Source: Acidobacteriota bacterium (GTDB taxonomy: Bacteria > Acidobacteriota > Vicinamibacteria > Vicinamibacterales > UBA2999). Taken from it: DNA of 47,871 nt. The DNA lies in assembly GCA_030650395.1 (NCBI GenBank), contig JAUSDY010000087.1:1-47871 (forward strand). Reading direction: 5' to 3'. Below the pieces are notes generated by a model. That model made no database searches, was not told the DNA's origin, and saw nothing but the letters and a program-made list of their open reading frames with translations. A program made the translations under genes and the position numbers. How positions within the stretch are numbered: position 1 is the stretch's first letter; each line of letters starts with the position of its first letter. Shown here piece after piece: positions 17,402 to 23,649 of this stretch.

Positions 17402-17691
17402 GGCTTCTTCTTCTTCTTCTTCTTCTGGCGCCGCCGCAAGGCCTTCCGGGCCTTCTCGCCCAGTTCATACGCGGTGATAACAAACACCGAGCCAGGAATC
17501 GAATCTGGCACGTAGATCACCCGTAGGTACCGACCGGACTCGGTTTGGCCGAGTGCGATTCTTGATCCATCGCGACCGGTTCGATCCTCCATCGGTCGCG
17601 CCAGGACATCCTCCACTTCCTCCTCGACCACGGAGTGGCCGTAGATGTGGGGCTGCTCCGTTGCCGGATCGATGTAGAACCGAACCGTCAC
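17398..17691 (-). CDS. Putative DUF4258-like toxin of a type II toxin-antitoxin pair
   Basis: A 97-residue protein: VRFYIDPATEQPHIYGHSV, EEEVEDVLARP, SRIALGQTESGRYLRVIYV, VFVITAYELGEKARKALRRR. This pattern (helix, ESGRYLRVIY strand, ITAYE strand) matches small DUF4258/RelE-fold toxins. The protein ends in a run of seven lysines plus Pro encoded by a trinucleotide repeat. The gene leads a two-gene unit between attC sites 2 and 1, as expected for an integron cassette cargo. Confidence 0.65.
   Translation of the reverse strand: MTVRFYIDPATEQPHIYGHSVVEEEVEDVLARPMEDRTGRDGSRIALGQTESGRYLRVIYVPDSIPGSVFVITAYELGEKARKALRRRQKKKKKKKP
17405..17425. repeat. Seven tandem TTC trinucleotides in the toxin C-terminus
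   Basis: Seven uninterrupted ttc units on the plus strand (gaa units on the coding strand), giving the poly-lysine tail. Length changes would alter the number of lysines without shifting the frame. Confidence 0.85.
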
Positions 17692-17756
17692 TCTGAGATT
17701 CTACGCCCGAATTGCCCTTCCGAAATTTGGTCCGACCGCTGCGGGATTTGAGGCCA

Positions 17757-17854
17757 TATCAACGCCTGCGGCTCACCCGCGGCGGCCACTCACAGTCCCT
17801 GCGAGTCGGCCCGTTCGGCTCGCGGCCGCCGACGGGTCCAGCCGCCTGTTAGCG
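17757..17854 (-). repeat. attC-like recombination site 2
   Basis: A 98-bp imperfect palindrome upstream of the toxin gene. On the minus strand it begins cgctaacaggcggctggacc and ends ccgcaggcgttgata. The inner arms ggcggcc/ggccgcc and acccg/cgggt pair, around a long variable loop. The AAC and GTT cores are kept but neighbouring core bases deviate from RYYYAAC/GTTRRRY. It shares arm sequence with site 3. Confidence 0.55.
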
Positions 17855-18043
17855 GCCAACCCGGAGCCACCTGCCCGAGAACTGTGGCAGGAACGTTTTC
17901 CGTGTCTGGCAGAACCTAGTTGATCGCGACCAACGCCAGCACCAGCATCCCACCCTCAATCCGCGAAGTGTTCCTTGAGACACTGAGTCTCAGACTGGAC
18001 CATTCCGGCCAGCATGTCCGGCGCCGTTCCGGCCGCAAGCCGC
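17855..18043. other. Stretch between attC-like sites 2 and 3 without a convincing gene
   Basis: About 190 bp. On the minus strand only very short frames occur (for example a 10-codon frame MLVLALVAIN ending in TAG). A plus-strand frame at 17920-18111 runs through attC site 3 and is not protein-like. It looks like an ORF-less or eroded cassette. Confidence 0.5.
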
Positions 18044-18113
18044 ACCTCACGGCCAGCGCTCACCCGCGGCCGCTCGCCGTCCGCGCGGCCGTCGGGTGCA
18101 GCGCGTGTTAGAC
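18044..18113 (-). repeat. attC-like recombination site 3
   Basis: A 70-bp palindrome directly after the HNH gene stop. On the minus strand it starts with gtctaac (perfect RYYYAAC), continues gcgctgcacccgacggccgc, returns as gcggccgcgggtgagcgc, and ends gtgaggt, one mismatch from GTTRRRY. The arm words match site 2. One extra unpaired base per arm segment gives the asymmetric bulges typical of attC. Confidence 0.65.
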
Positions 18114-18119
18114 GCCGTG

Positions 18120-18768
18120 TCACGAAATCGCAGGCATGAGTCTTTCTTCCCGGAGATCGTGAAGTGATGCCATGCGCTCCTCAAATTCCGAAGCCGACAG
18201 CACGCTCCGACGGTATAAGTCACGACAGAAGTCCCCCGCTTCCTGGCCCTGCTTTCGCGAATTGCACTCGTGGCACGACGCGACAACGTTGCGATACGAA
18301 TGACCACCGCCGTTCACCTGAGGCATTGCGTGGTCGAGCACGCACGTCCCGGCATCGATTGAGCGGAGGCAGTAGAAGCAGCGGCCCTTCTCGCGCTCGA
18401 CCAACGCGGCGCTGTACTTCCTGCCGGTGAAGAAATCCAGATCTTCGACGTTCACTTGCCCCACGGCCTCTGTCGCGCGAACGAGGCCGATTTCGCCAGG
18501 CAGTAGGACGTGAACCATGTTCGTCACCTGACCGGTTTTCGATCTTGATGCAACCTTTGCTGTGAAGAGACCGGAGCGCCTCGCGGGCTTTAGTCTGGCC
18601 AACGCCAAGCGCCGTTACGAGGGGCTGAATCGCGAAGAGTGCCTGCTCAGCGCCCATCGTTCGGGTGTGCCGCAGCAGATGGTAGTACAGCGTCCGTTCC
18701 CACACGTCGAGCCCGAGCCTTGGGAAGAGCAGGTCTTCGATCTCGCCTTGAATTTCTTCCCAGTTCAT
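18120..18768 (-). pseudogene. Winged-helix plus HNH endonuclease gene, broken by a frameshift
   Basis: Two minus-strand frames together make one sensible protein. The first part (from ATG 18768) is a DNA-binding-like domain: MNWEEIQGEIEDLLFPRLGL, YYHLLRHTRTMGAEQALFAI, ALGVGQTKAREALRSLHSKG. At the A-run around 18536-18539 the frame must slip by one base. It then continues TGQVTNMVHVLLPGEIGL to an HNH/zinc nuclease domain with CFYC, DAGTCVLDHAMP, ASCHECNSRK. One extra A in GAAAACC explains the break, so it is either a real inactivating mutation, a sequencing error in a homopolymer or programmed slippage. The stop is 7 bp from attC site 3. Confidence 0.72.
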
Positions 18769-18803
18769 CGACGTTTCATCCAGGCGTCTAGACAGTATGG
18801 CTG

Positions 18804-19274
18804 TCAGATTCTAAATCGAGAGACCTGCCCCACATGGTTATCGTGGGTTGCGCGGAGCTGATGAAGGCGTCGCGCCGAGCCACACACCCAAGGAGGCAGG
18901 CCATTGTGGGAGACATCGTCGATTGTGGCCTTGTCGATATCACAAAGCACCATAGCAAGCGGGCCCCGCCATAGGTGACGCACAAACATGGCTGTCGTTG
19001 GGTACTCGACTGCGCGGCTGCCCTTCTGGCCCGCCATCTGCGACCACGCATGTTCGTAGGCACTTCCTTGTCCGGGCAGACGGTTCTGAACTACATCGAA
19101 CACGTTCGCTGATGCTCCGGGACTCCGGGTCGCATACGGAGACATCGCGTGCGCATCGATGAGGGAGAGATGTGCCGATGGAAACTGGCTTCTAAGCAGT
19201 AGGGTCAGCTCGGCCAGCACCCAATGCTGAAGCAGATTCCCTTTATTACCTTTGAAGGTCGGCATGGGCTTCAC
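18804..19274 (-). pseudogene. Truncated RlmJ-like methyltransferase-type protein
   Basis: A 156-residue frame from GTG 19274 (ATG 19265 also possible). The beginning FKGNKGNLLQHWVLAELTLL followed by LSLIDAHAMSPYA resembles the N-terminus of RlmJ-like class I methyltransferases (GN...KH...L, then a Asp-rich SAM region). Then come LPGQGSAYEHAW, YPTTAMFVRHLWRGPLAMVL and CDIDKATIDDVS. The last 30 residues lose similarity and the frame ends just before the HNH gene, so the C-terminal half is missing. It begins 9 bp after the GTTAGGC core of the split attC site, as cassette genes do. The family call is moderate only. Confidence 0.5.
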
Positions 19275-19355
19275 TGTTATCCGCCTAACAACGCCCCGGC
19301 TTCAGCCGTGGCGCGCCAGTATCACACCGCGCGCCGTCGGCTGCAAGCGATGGAA

Positions 19356-19366
19356 TGGACTCCTCC
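19356..19366 (+). repeat. Left subterminal inverted repeat of the IS
   Basis: tggactcctcc, perfectly complementary to 20425-20435. A further inverted copy, ggaggagtcca, lies at 19421-19431 directly before the transposase ATG and doubles as its ribosome binding site (ggagga). Confidence 0.8.
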
Positions 19367-20350
19367 TGCTGTGCGGCATCATGGTGCCATCGGTAAAGCG
19401 GCCTCGTGAGGGCCAAGCTCGGAGGAGTCCACATGGAGCATACGACCATCGCCGTCGATCTCGCAAAGTCGGTGTTCCAGGTAGCCGTGTCGCATCGGCC
19501 GGGCCATCTCGACGAAGAACGAAGGCTCGCGCGCGATCGCCTGTTACCGTTCTTCGCCCAGCGGCCGCCGGCGACGATCGTCCTCGAGGCCTGCGGGTCG
19601 GCTCATTACTGGGCCCGCCAACTCCAACCATTCGGTCATACGGTACGGCTGCTGCCCCCGCATGATGTGCGCCCGTACGTCCGGCGCAATAAGACCGACC
19701 GCACCGATGCGAAAGGGCTCCTGGAAGCCAATCGGAACGAAGAGATTCACCCGGTCCCCGTCAAAACGATCGAGCACCAAGCCATTGCCTCGTTGCACCG
19801 CCTGCGGTCCACCTGGCTCGCGACGCGCACCGCGCGGCTCAATACGCTCCGAGGCCTGCTGCGCGAATTCGGCATCTTCATCCCGGTCGGCGCGCAGCAC
19901 GTCGTCCCCCGCGTCCGGGAACTGCTGGTCGAGCCGACTCCGGTGCCCCTGCTGCTGCGCACGACCCTCGCGGCGGCTTGTGACGAGATTGAGATGCTGG
20001 CGACGAATATGCGGGCCGTCGAACGACAGCTCGGGGCGCTCGCGTCCGAGATGGCCGACGTGACGCTCTTGCAAACCGTCCCAGGCGTGGGCGTGATCAG
20101 CCGACCAGCGACCCGGGTAATCACGGATTCGACGCTGGCTCACCCAGAGGACTGCACCGAGCGCCCCGCATCATGGCGCACCGGTCGGACCGGCGCGGGG
20201 GGCAGGCCGATAACTCGGCTGGCCGTGAGGGCCGTGCAAGCGATTGGCTCCCCGCGCGCGGATTCCATGATGGCCCGGAGCCGAACCGGCTCCTCGGACG
20301 AGGCCGAAGAGACGACTGCCGTGCTCACGCCGCGGCTTGGGCGCAGCTAT

Positions 20351-20377
20351 GCCAACGAAGGAAGGTCCTTCGTTGGC
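20351..20377 (+). repeat. Perfect 12-bp hairpin near the right end of the IS
   Basis: gccaacgaagga, 3-nt loop, tccttcgttggc. It lies between the residual transposase region and the right inverted repeat, where IS1111-group elements carry their non-coding region that is transcribed as a guide (seek/bridge) RNA. Whether this hairpin is part of such an RNA is inference. Confidence 0.6.
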
Positions 20378-20424
20378 AACTCAACGAAAGGACTACTTAT
20401 CGCGCCGTTTTCTTTTTGCTTGAC

Positions 20425-20435
20425 GGAGGAGTCCA
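20425..20435 (-). repeat. Right subterminal inverted repeat of the IS
   Basis: ggaggagtcca, exact complement of 19356-19366, 8 bp before the gttaggc core of the split attC site. Confidence 0.8.
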
Positions 20436-20607
20436 GATACCGTGTTAGGCAACGCGATCGACTCTACATGTTGCGGGATCCACAATGAGCGCAAGAAGCC
20501 TTCGCCCTCCAACTCTCAACTACGAACCGTCTTGGCGCGCACTCTGGCAACGAGCCCTTGCATGATGCCGTCGGTCGGGAGGGCAGCTGTGGTCGAGGGA
20601 ACGACCT

Positions 20608-21237
20608 TCATGCATTCGACACCGTTGGAGTTGCGCTTGATACCCAGTCCCTTGTTTCGAATACTCGCCTGACCCGTTTCGAAACGCAGAAGTACGGAAG
20701 CCAGACCACGGGCCAGATGACGGCAAGAACATCAATCGGCAAATTGTCCGGAAATTCAGCCCAGTCAATCACGGCCCCGACCGCAACTGCGGCGAGCTGT
20801 ATCCACAAAACTATCCGGAGCGCTTTCACGAAGCGCATGTCGCGAGACCTTCTTAATTTTTCAGCAACGACAAGCTGAATAGCCAACACTAGCATGCCGG
20901 GCACAGCGGAAAGCAGGTAGAGGGGATACAGCGCCCGATCCTCAGCCCAAGTACTAGGAAGATAATTCTCGAACGACGCGAGGTTCACCACCAAAGCGAT
21001 GATCACCCCCAAGTACAGTTGGATGTAGAAGCACAGCAACCAGCCTCCGATTTCTTGGGCCTTACGTTTGGCACAGACGTACCACATGATCAACGCGCCC
21101 AAGCCCGGCACTGACGTCCGGGATGGCGAGGATTGGGTAGCCTCTTGTGCGAAGATTTGAGCGACTGAGCCGTAGCCGAGGGCGACTACTAGAATCGCCG
21201 GCAGCCTGAATCTTGATGTTTTCATCGCATTCGCCAC
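20608..21237 (-). CDS. DUF2569-like integral membrane protein
   Basis: A 209-residue protein (GTG 21237; ATG 21225 is an alternative). An N-terminal hydrophobic segment (FRLPAILVVALGYGSVAQIF) may be a signal or first helix. A GLGALIMW helix and EIGGWLLCFYIQLYLGVIIA follow; the GGWL motif is characteristic of DUF2569. Further helices are YLLSAVPGMLVLAIQLVVA, LRIVLWIQLAAVAVGAVI and DVLAVIWPVVWLPYF. Function is unknown. It is the rightmost minus-strand gene of the cassette-like island; the split attC site 4 lies about 160 bp beyond its stop, and that gap holds no gene. Confidence 0.65.
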   Translation of the reverse strand: MANAMKTSRFRLPAILVVALGYGSVAQIFAQEATQSSPSRTSVPGLGALIMWYVCAKRKAQEIGGWLLCFYIQLYLGVIIALVVNLASFENYLPSTWAEDRALYPLYLLSAVPGMLVLAIQLVVAEKLRRSRDMRFVKALRIVLWIQLAAVAVGAVIDWAEFPDNLPIDVLAVIWPVVWLPYFCVSKRVRRVFETRDWVSSATPTVSNA

Positions 21238-21611
21238 GGTTCACGCGCCTGCATAACAGTCTATGGAGTAGACCGGAAGGGACCACTCGCGGGCTACTAC
21301 GGGCCAGGTACTCCCGTTCCGCTCACTCGTATCTGCAACGAGGCCGGGATGATAGCACGGCAATAACGCCCTCAGGCGATGCCGCGTTGACCCGCGAACA
21401 GGAGCCGAAGACGCGTCAGGCTCCGCGTGTAACTGTGGGACCGCGTGCCGCCGACTCGGGTCAGGCAACTGTTGAGCGCATGCGAGTTAGTGCCGAAAAG
21501 CGGTCGAGGGTGCCCGGCGTGGATACGCGCGAGCTTCGCGGGTCAAAACGACGGCGGGCCCTTCTCACGGGGGTCGACCCGACTGGTGCGACGGTGCGGT
21601 ACAATCGTTTA
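21238..21611. other. Gap of about 370 bp: right edge of the cassette island and upstream region of the nucleotidyltransferase module
   Basis: Contains gcataac at 21251-21257, which reads GTTATGC on the minus strand (one mismatch from GTTRRRY) just before the DUF2569 start and may mark the cassette boundary. A clear palindromic attC body is not visible here. The rest shows no credible gene. A plus-strand open frame runs through it into the next gene but its composition is not protein-like. Confidence 0.45.
21600..21605 (+). promoter_or_regulatory. -10 box (TACAAT) placed for leaderless transcription of the small gene at 21612
   Basis: TACAAT, then six bases (cgttta), then ATG. With a start site about 7 nt after the box, the transcript would begin at the ATG. 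No Shine-Dalgarno sequence is present. Confidence 0.6.
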
Positions 21612-21857
21612 ATGGTTCCAGCGGCTCCCGACGTCCGGCGCTGGCTCGAGGGATTCGAAGCGGCCCGGCTCGCCGACCAAGCGGCGCGGCGCGCCGCCGG
21701 ACCCATGATTGAACGATCCATTCGCTTGTCCCTGTCGCTCCTGCAGGCCAGCCGTGCAGCGGCGGGGGGAAAGTACCCTGTCGATCCTCGCCGGTCGTCT
21801 GAACGCGAGGCCGTGCAAAGTATCTGGCGCCGGCTCCGCGCCCCGTACGTCCGGTGA
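21612..21857 (+). CDS. Small protein upstream of a nucleotidyltransferase, possible antitoxin
   Basis: An 81-residue Arg/Ala-rich, helix-forming protein (PAAPDVRRWLEGFEAARLAD, ERSIRLSLSLLQASRAA, ending SIWRRLRAPYVR). I do not recognise a family. The start is ATG 21612 immediately behind a TACAAT box; the open frame extends further upstream but that part looks non-coding. The stop overlaps the next start (GTGA), so the two genes are translationally coupled. Small helical genes like this often pair with AbiEii-type nucleotidyltransferases, hence the tentative antitoxin label. Confidence 0.6.
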   Translation: MVPAAPDVRRWLEGFEAARLADQAARRAAGPMIERSIRLSLSLLQASRAAAGGKYPVDPRRSSEREAVQSIWRRLRAPYVR

Positions 21858-22444
21858 CCGATCAAACTCAACCCGGATTCCTCGACGCGCTTCGAGCGCT
21901 GTGGAGCGCTCTGGATCGCCATGGGCGGCCAGCAATGATTATCGGCGGCGTCGCGGTGATCGCCCACGGCGTTCCACGGTTGACCGTTGACATCGACGCG
22001 ACCGTTGCGGCAGCAGAGACTGATGTCGATCATCTGATCAACGCGCTGAGCCGTGATGGCATTCAGGCCCGAATCGAGAACGCCCGCGAGTTCGCCGAGA
22101 AGAATCAGATCCTGCTGGCCGTGCATGAGCTGTCCGGAACCTCCATCGATCTCAGCCTTGCCTGGCTGCCGTTTGAAGAGGAGGCGCTGCGCGCGAGCCA
22201 GCCTTGTGACTACGCCGGTGTGAGGATCAGGATCCCCCGTCCAGAAGACTTGGTTGTTTACAAGCTGGTTGCCTGCCGCCCGCGAGACCTCGACGATGCG
22301 GAAGGTCTGATGGTTCTACACGGCGGCGCTATGAATCTGGTGAGAATCAGGGCACTGGTAGGCGAGTTCGCCGCCCTCCTGGAGGACGATGAGCGACCCA
22401 AGGCACTCGATAGGCTGATTGCAAAGACTGGGATCAGCGATTGA
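21854..22444 (+). CDS. Nucleotidyltransferase (DUF6036/AbiEii-like)
   Basis: A 196-residue protein with the minimal nucleotidyltransferase fold: IIGGVAVIAHGVPRLTVDIDATV contains the GG, the HG, and the two metal-binding Asp of the DxD motif. A third acidic residue is in SGTSIDLSLAW, and IRIPRPEDLVVYKLVACRPRDLDDAEGL is the segment common in AbiEii/DUF6036 proteins. Such enzymes are frequently toxins that modify tRNA or proteins, or their regulators. It is coupled to the small upstream gene. The precise target is unknown. Confidence 0.72.
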   Translation: MTDQTQPGFLDALRALWSALDRHGRPAMIIGGVAVIAHGVPRLTVDIDATVAAAETDVDHLINALSRDGIQARIENAREFAEKNQILLAVHELSGTSIDLSLAWLPFEEEALRASQPCDYAGVRIRIPRPEDLVVYKLVACRPRDLDDAEGLMVLHGGAMNLVRIRALVGEFAALLEDDERPKALDRLIAKTGISD

Positions 22445-22509
22445 CGCCCCTGGACGATTAGCGAATGCCCCCAGCAGGACCTGTAGTTGCGCGGCGCCGA
22501 AGAGCGCGT

Positions 22510-22767
22510 TCACCGTCGTCGTAGTTTCATGAACCACCGCTGCTGATCCACTAGCCCCGATGTGGGCTTCGGGGCGCGAGGCGGCACGGTGTAATCGGCT
22601 TGGCCGCACAAGAGGGTGATGGCCTGGAATACGTCCAGCTGTCGGAGTTCGTCTTTGCGAATCCGTTCGAGCTCGGGTCCGGCCCTCTTCCAGGTTCGGG
22701 CCCATTGACGGGCCTGGATGATCTGTTCGTCTGTCCACCCGGCGAATGACGCGGGCCGTTCCGCCAT
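22510..22767 (-). CDS. Conserved small hypothetical protein
   Basis: An 85-residue protein: FAGWTDEQIIQARQWARTWK, RAGPELERIRKDELRQLDVF, ALCGQADYT-like loop, then PPRAPKPTSGLVDQQRWFMK. It looks like a compact helical protein with a Trp-rich core and a conserved Pro-rich end. I recall similar proteins in unrelated genomes but no assigned function. It stands alone, convergent with the nucleotidyltransferase, and has its own TACAAT box 6 nt before the ATG. Confidence 0.6.
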   Translation of the reverse strand: MAERPASFAGWTDEQIIQARQWARTWKRAGPELERIRKDELRQLDVFQAITLLCGQADYTVPPRAPKPTSGLVDQQRWFMKLRRR

Positions 22768-22773
22768 GCCGGA

Positions 22774-22779
22774 ATTGTA
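22774..22779 (-). promoter_or_regulatory. Extended -10 box (TG-G-TACAAT) for the 85-residue gene
   Basis: On the minus strand tggtacaat is followed by six bases (tccggc) and the ATG at 22767. This fits a leaderless transcript with an extended -10. Confidence 0.65.
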
Positions 22780-22833
22780 CCAGACGTGAGCGGCGTGACC
22801 GATGGGACTGCGCCCGGGCGCCGGCCGCCCGCG

Positions 22834-22842
22834 TGGTATACT
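22834..22842 (+). promoter_or_regulatory. Extended -10 promoter (TGGTATACT) for the yceD-rpmF-fatty acid operon
   Basis: tggtatact matches TGnTATAAT with one change. It is 73 bp before the yceD ATG, leaving a leader of about 67 nt. No -35 consensus is visible, consistent with an extended -10 promoter. Confidence 0.55.
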
Positions 22843-22915
22843 GAAAAGTCTTGTCGTCCGCTGGAATTCGCGGAAGTACTTGTAGAGTTTGGCTTTAGCG
22901 CGACGGGTTTGTGTG

Positions 22916-23461
22916 ATGCGTTTCGAATTATCGCAGCTTCGTCAGCCGGAGACCGAGTTCAACCGGGTGTTTCAGCCGGCAGAACTGCCGGACGGCGAGG
23001 AAGAGTACCGGGTCAGGGAGCCCGTCGTCTTGCGGATGACCATCCACAAGGACGACGATCGGTTCCGGCTCGTTGGCACCATGAAGACCGCGCTCGAGCT
23101 TGATTGCAGCCGGTGCCTCGAGTCGTTTGCGTTGCCGGTCGACCGCGAGTTCGACCTGCGCTATTTTCCGTCCACGGCGGCGGAACCGGTGGCGGAAGAC
23201 GAAGAAGCCGAGATCGAAGTCGACGACGTGGCGATGACGTTTTATCGCGACGAGCAGATCGACCTGAACGAGTTGTTACGGGAGCAGTTTTACCTGGCGT
23301 TGCCGATGAAGCCGCTCTGCAAGCAGGATTGCCGCGGGATCTGCCCGCAGTGCGGGTCCAATCGAAACCTCAAACCGTGCAGCTGCAATCCGCAATGGGA
23401 AGATCCTCGGTTGGCTGGTTTGAAGACGTTCATAACGAAGCGAGAGCACGACGATGCCTAA
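22916..23461 (+). CDS. yceD: YceD/DUF177 family protein (large-subunit accumulation protein D)
   Basis: YceD proteins aid 23S rRNA/50S accumulation and are nearly always upstream of rpmF. The 181-residue protein has the typical central motif (GTMKTALELDCSRCLESFAL, with CxxC) and the acidic middle. The C-terminal segment LREQFYLALPMKPLCKQDCR leads to CPQCGSN and CSCNP, giving a zinc-like Cys cluster. ATG 22916 (MRFELSQLRQP) is chosen over a GTG nine codons upstream because the conserved part begins there. It overlaps rpmF by 8 bp. Confidence 0.88.
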   Translation: MRFELSQLRQPETEFNRVFQPAELPDGEEEYRVREPVVLRMTIHKDDDRFRLVGTMKTALELDCSRCLESFALPVDREFDLRYFPSTAAEPVAEDEEAEIEVDDVAMTFYRDEQIDLNELLREQFYLALPMKPLCKQDCRGICPQCGSNRNLKPCSCNPQWEDPRLAGLKTFITKREHDDA

Positions 23462-23636
23462 TCCAAAGCGCAGACATTCAAAGACCCGCGGTCGCAAGCG
23501 CCGCACCCACGACGCCCTGAAGGCGACTACGCCGGGACTGTGCCCGCAGTGCAGCGAGCCTAAGGCCGCGCACCGCGTGTGCCGCTACTGCGGCTTCTAC
23601 CGCGCGCGCCAGGTGCGAGCGGTCAACGAAGACTAG
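23454..23636 (+). CDS. rpmF: 50S ribosomal protein L32
   Basis: A 60-residue basic protein starting PNPKRRHSKTRGRKRRTHD and containing two Cys pairs (CPQC and CRYC) that form the zinc ribbon of the zinc-binding L32 form. Order yceD-rpmF-plsX-fab is conserved in many bacteria and links ribosome and lipid synthesis. Confidence 0.96.
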   Translation: MPNPKRRHSKTRGRKRRTHDALKATTPGLCPQCSEPKAAHRVCRYCGFYRARQVRAVNED

Positions 23637-23649
23637 CGCCTCCCTCAAC

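Larger units (their letters stand above)
19350..20440 (+). mobile_element. Decayed IS110-family element, IS1111 (attC-targeting) type
   Basis: The element carries an IS110-type transposase N-terminus and perfect 11-bp inverted repeats tggactcctcc (19356-19366) and ggaggagtcca (20425-20435), near but not at the ends, as in the IS1111 group. It sits inside attC-like site 4 without an obvious target duplication. The IS1111-attC group is known to target integron attC sites. At about 1.09 kb it is shorter than typical (about 1.4 kb) and lacks the transposase C-terminal domain. Exact ends are uncertain by a few bases. Confidence 0.78.
19283..20450 (-). repeat. attC-like site 4, interrupted by an insertion sequence
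   Basis: The left part (plus strand) starts with gcctaac (19283-19289) and continues cggcttcagccgtggcgcgc, loop, gcgcgccgtcggctgcaagc up to about 19348. The matching closing core gttaggc appears only at 20444-20450, beyond an IS110-family element. GCCTAAC and GTTAGGC are perfect and mutually complementary cores. Read on the minus strand, the site lies after the DUF2569 gene and directly before the RlmJ-like gene. Confidence 0.7.
19433..20488 (+). pseudogene. IS110/IS1111-family transposase, C-terminal domain lost
   Basis: From ATG 19433 (with ggaggag upstream) the first 150 residues are a good DEDD/RuvC-like transposase domain. Asp9 is in IAVDLAKSVFQV, Glu52 in LEACGSAHYWARQL, and Asp89/Asp92 in KTDRTDAKGLLEA. 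The linker region and LLQTVPGVGVIS, which normally opens the Transposase_20 domain, follow. After about residue 230 the sequence becomes Arg/Thr/Ser-rich and unrelated, runs through the right inverted repeat and stops outside the element. The conserved C-terminal part with its catalytic serine is absent, so it should be inactive. Confidence 0.82.

Noticed and set aside
17692-18119. tRNA or small RNA genes in the long gap
   Set aside because: The strong stems are explained by two attC-like sites; no cloverleaf or T-loop GTTCRA arrangement was found.
18769-18803. A possible attC between the RlmJ-like and HNH genes
   Set aside because: Only a short gacag/ctgtc stem and no core motifs; the two genes probably became fused into one cassette or lost the site.
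21340-21400. A further attC-like site (aacgc...gcgtt around 21366-21390)
   Set aside because: Arms are only about 5 bp and the cores do not match RYYYAAC/GTTRRRY.
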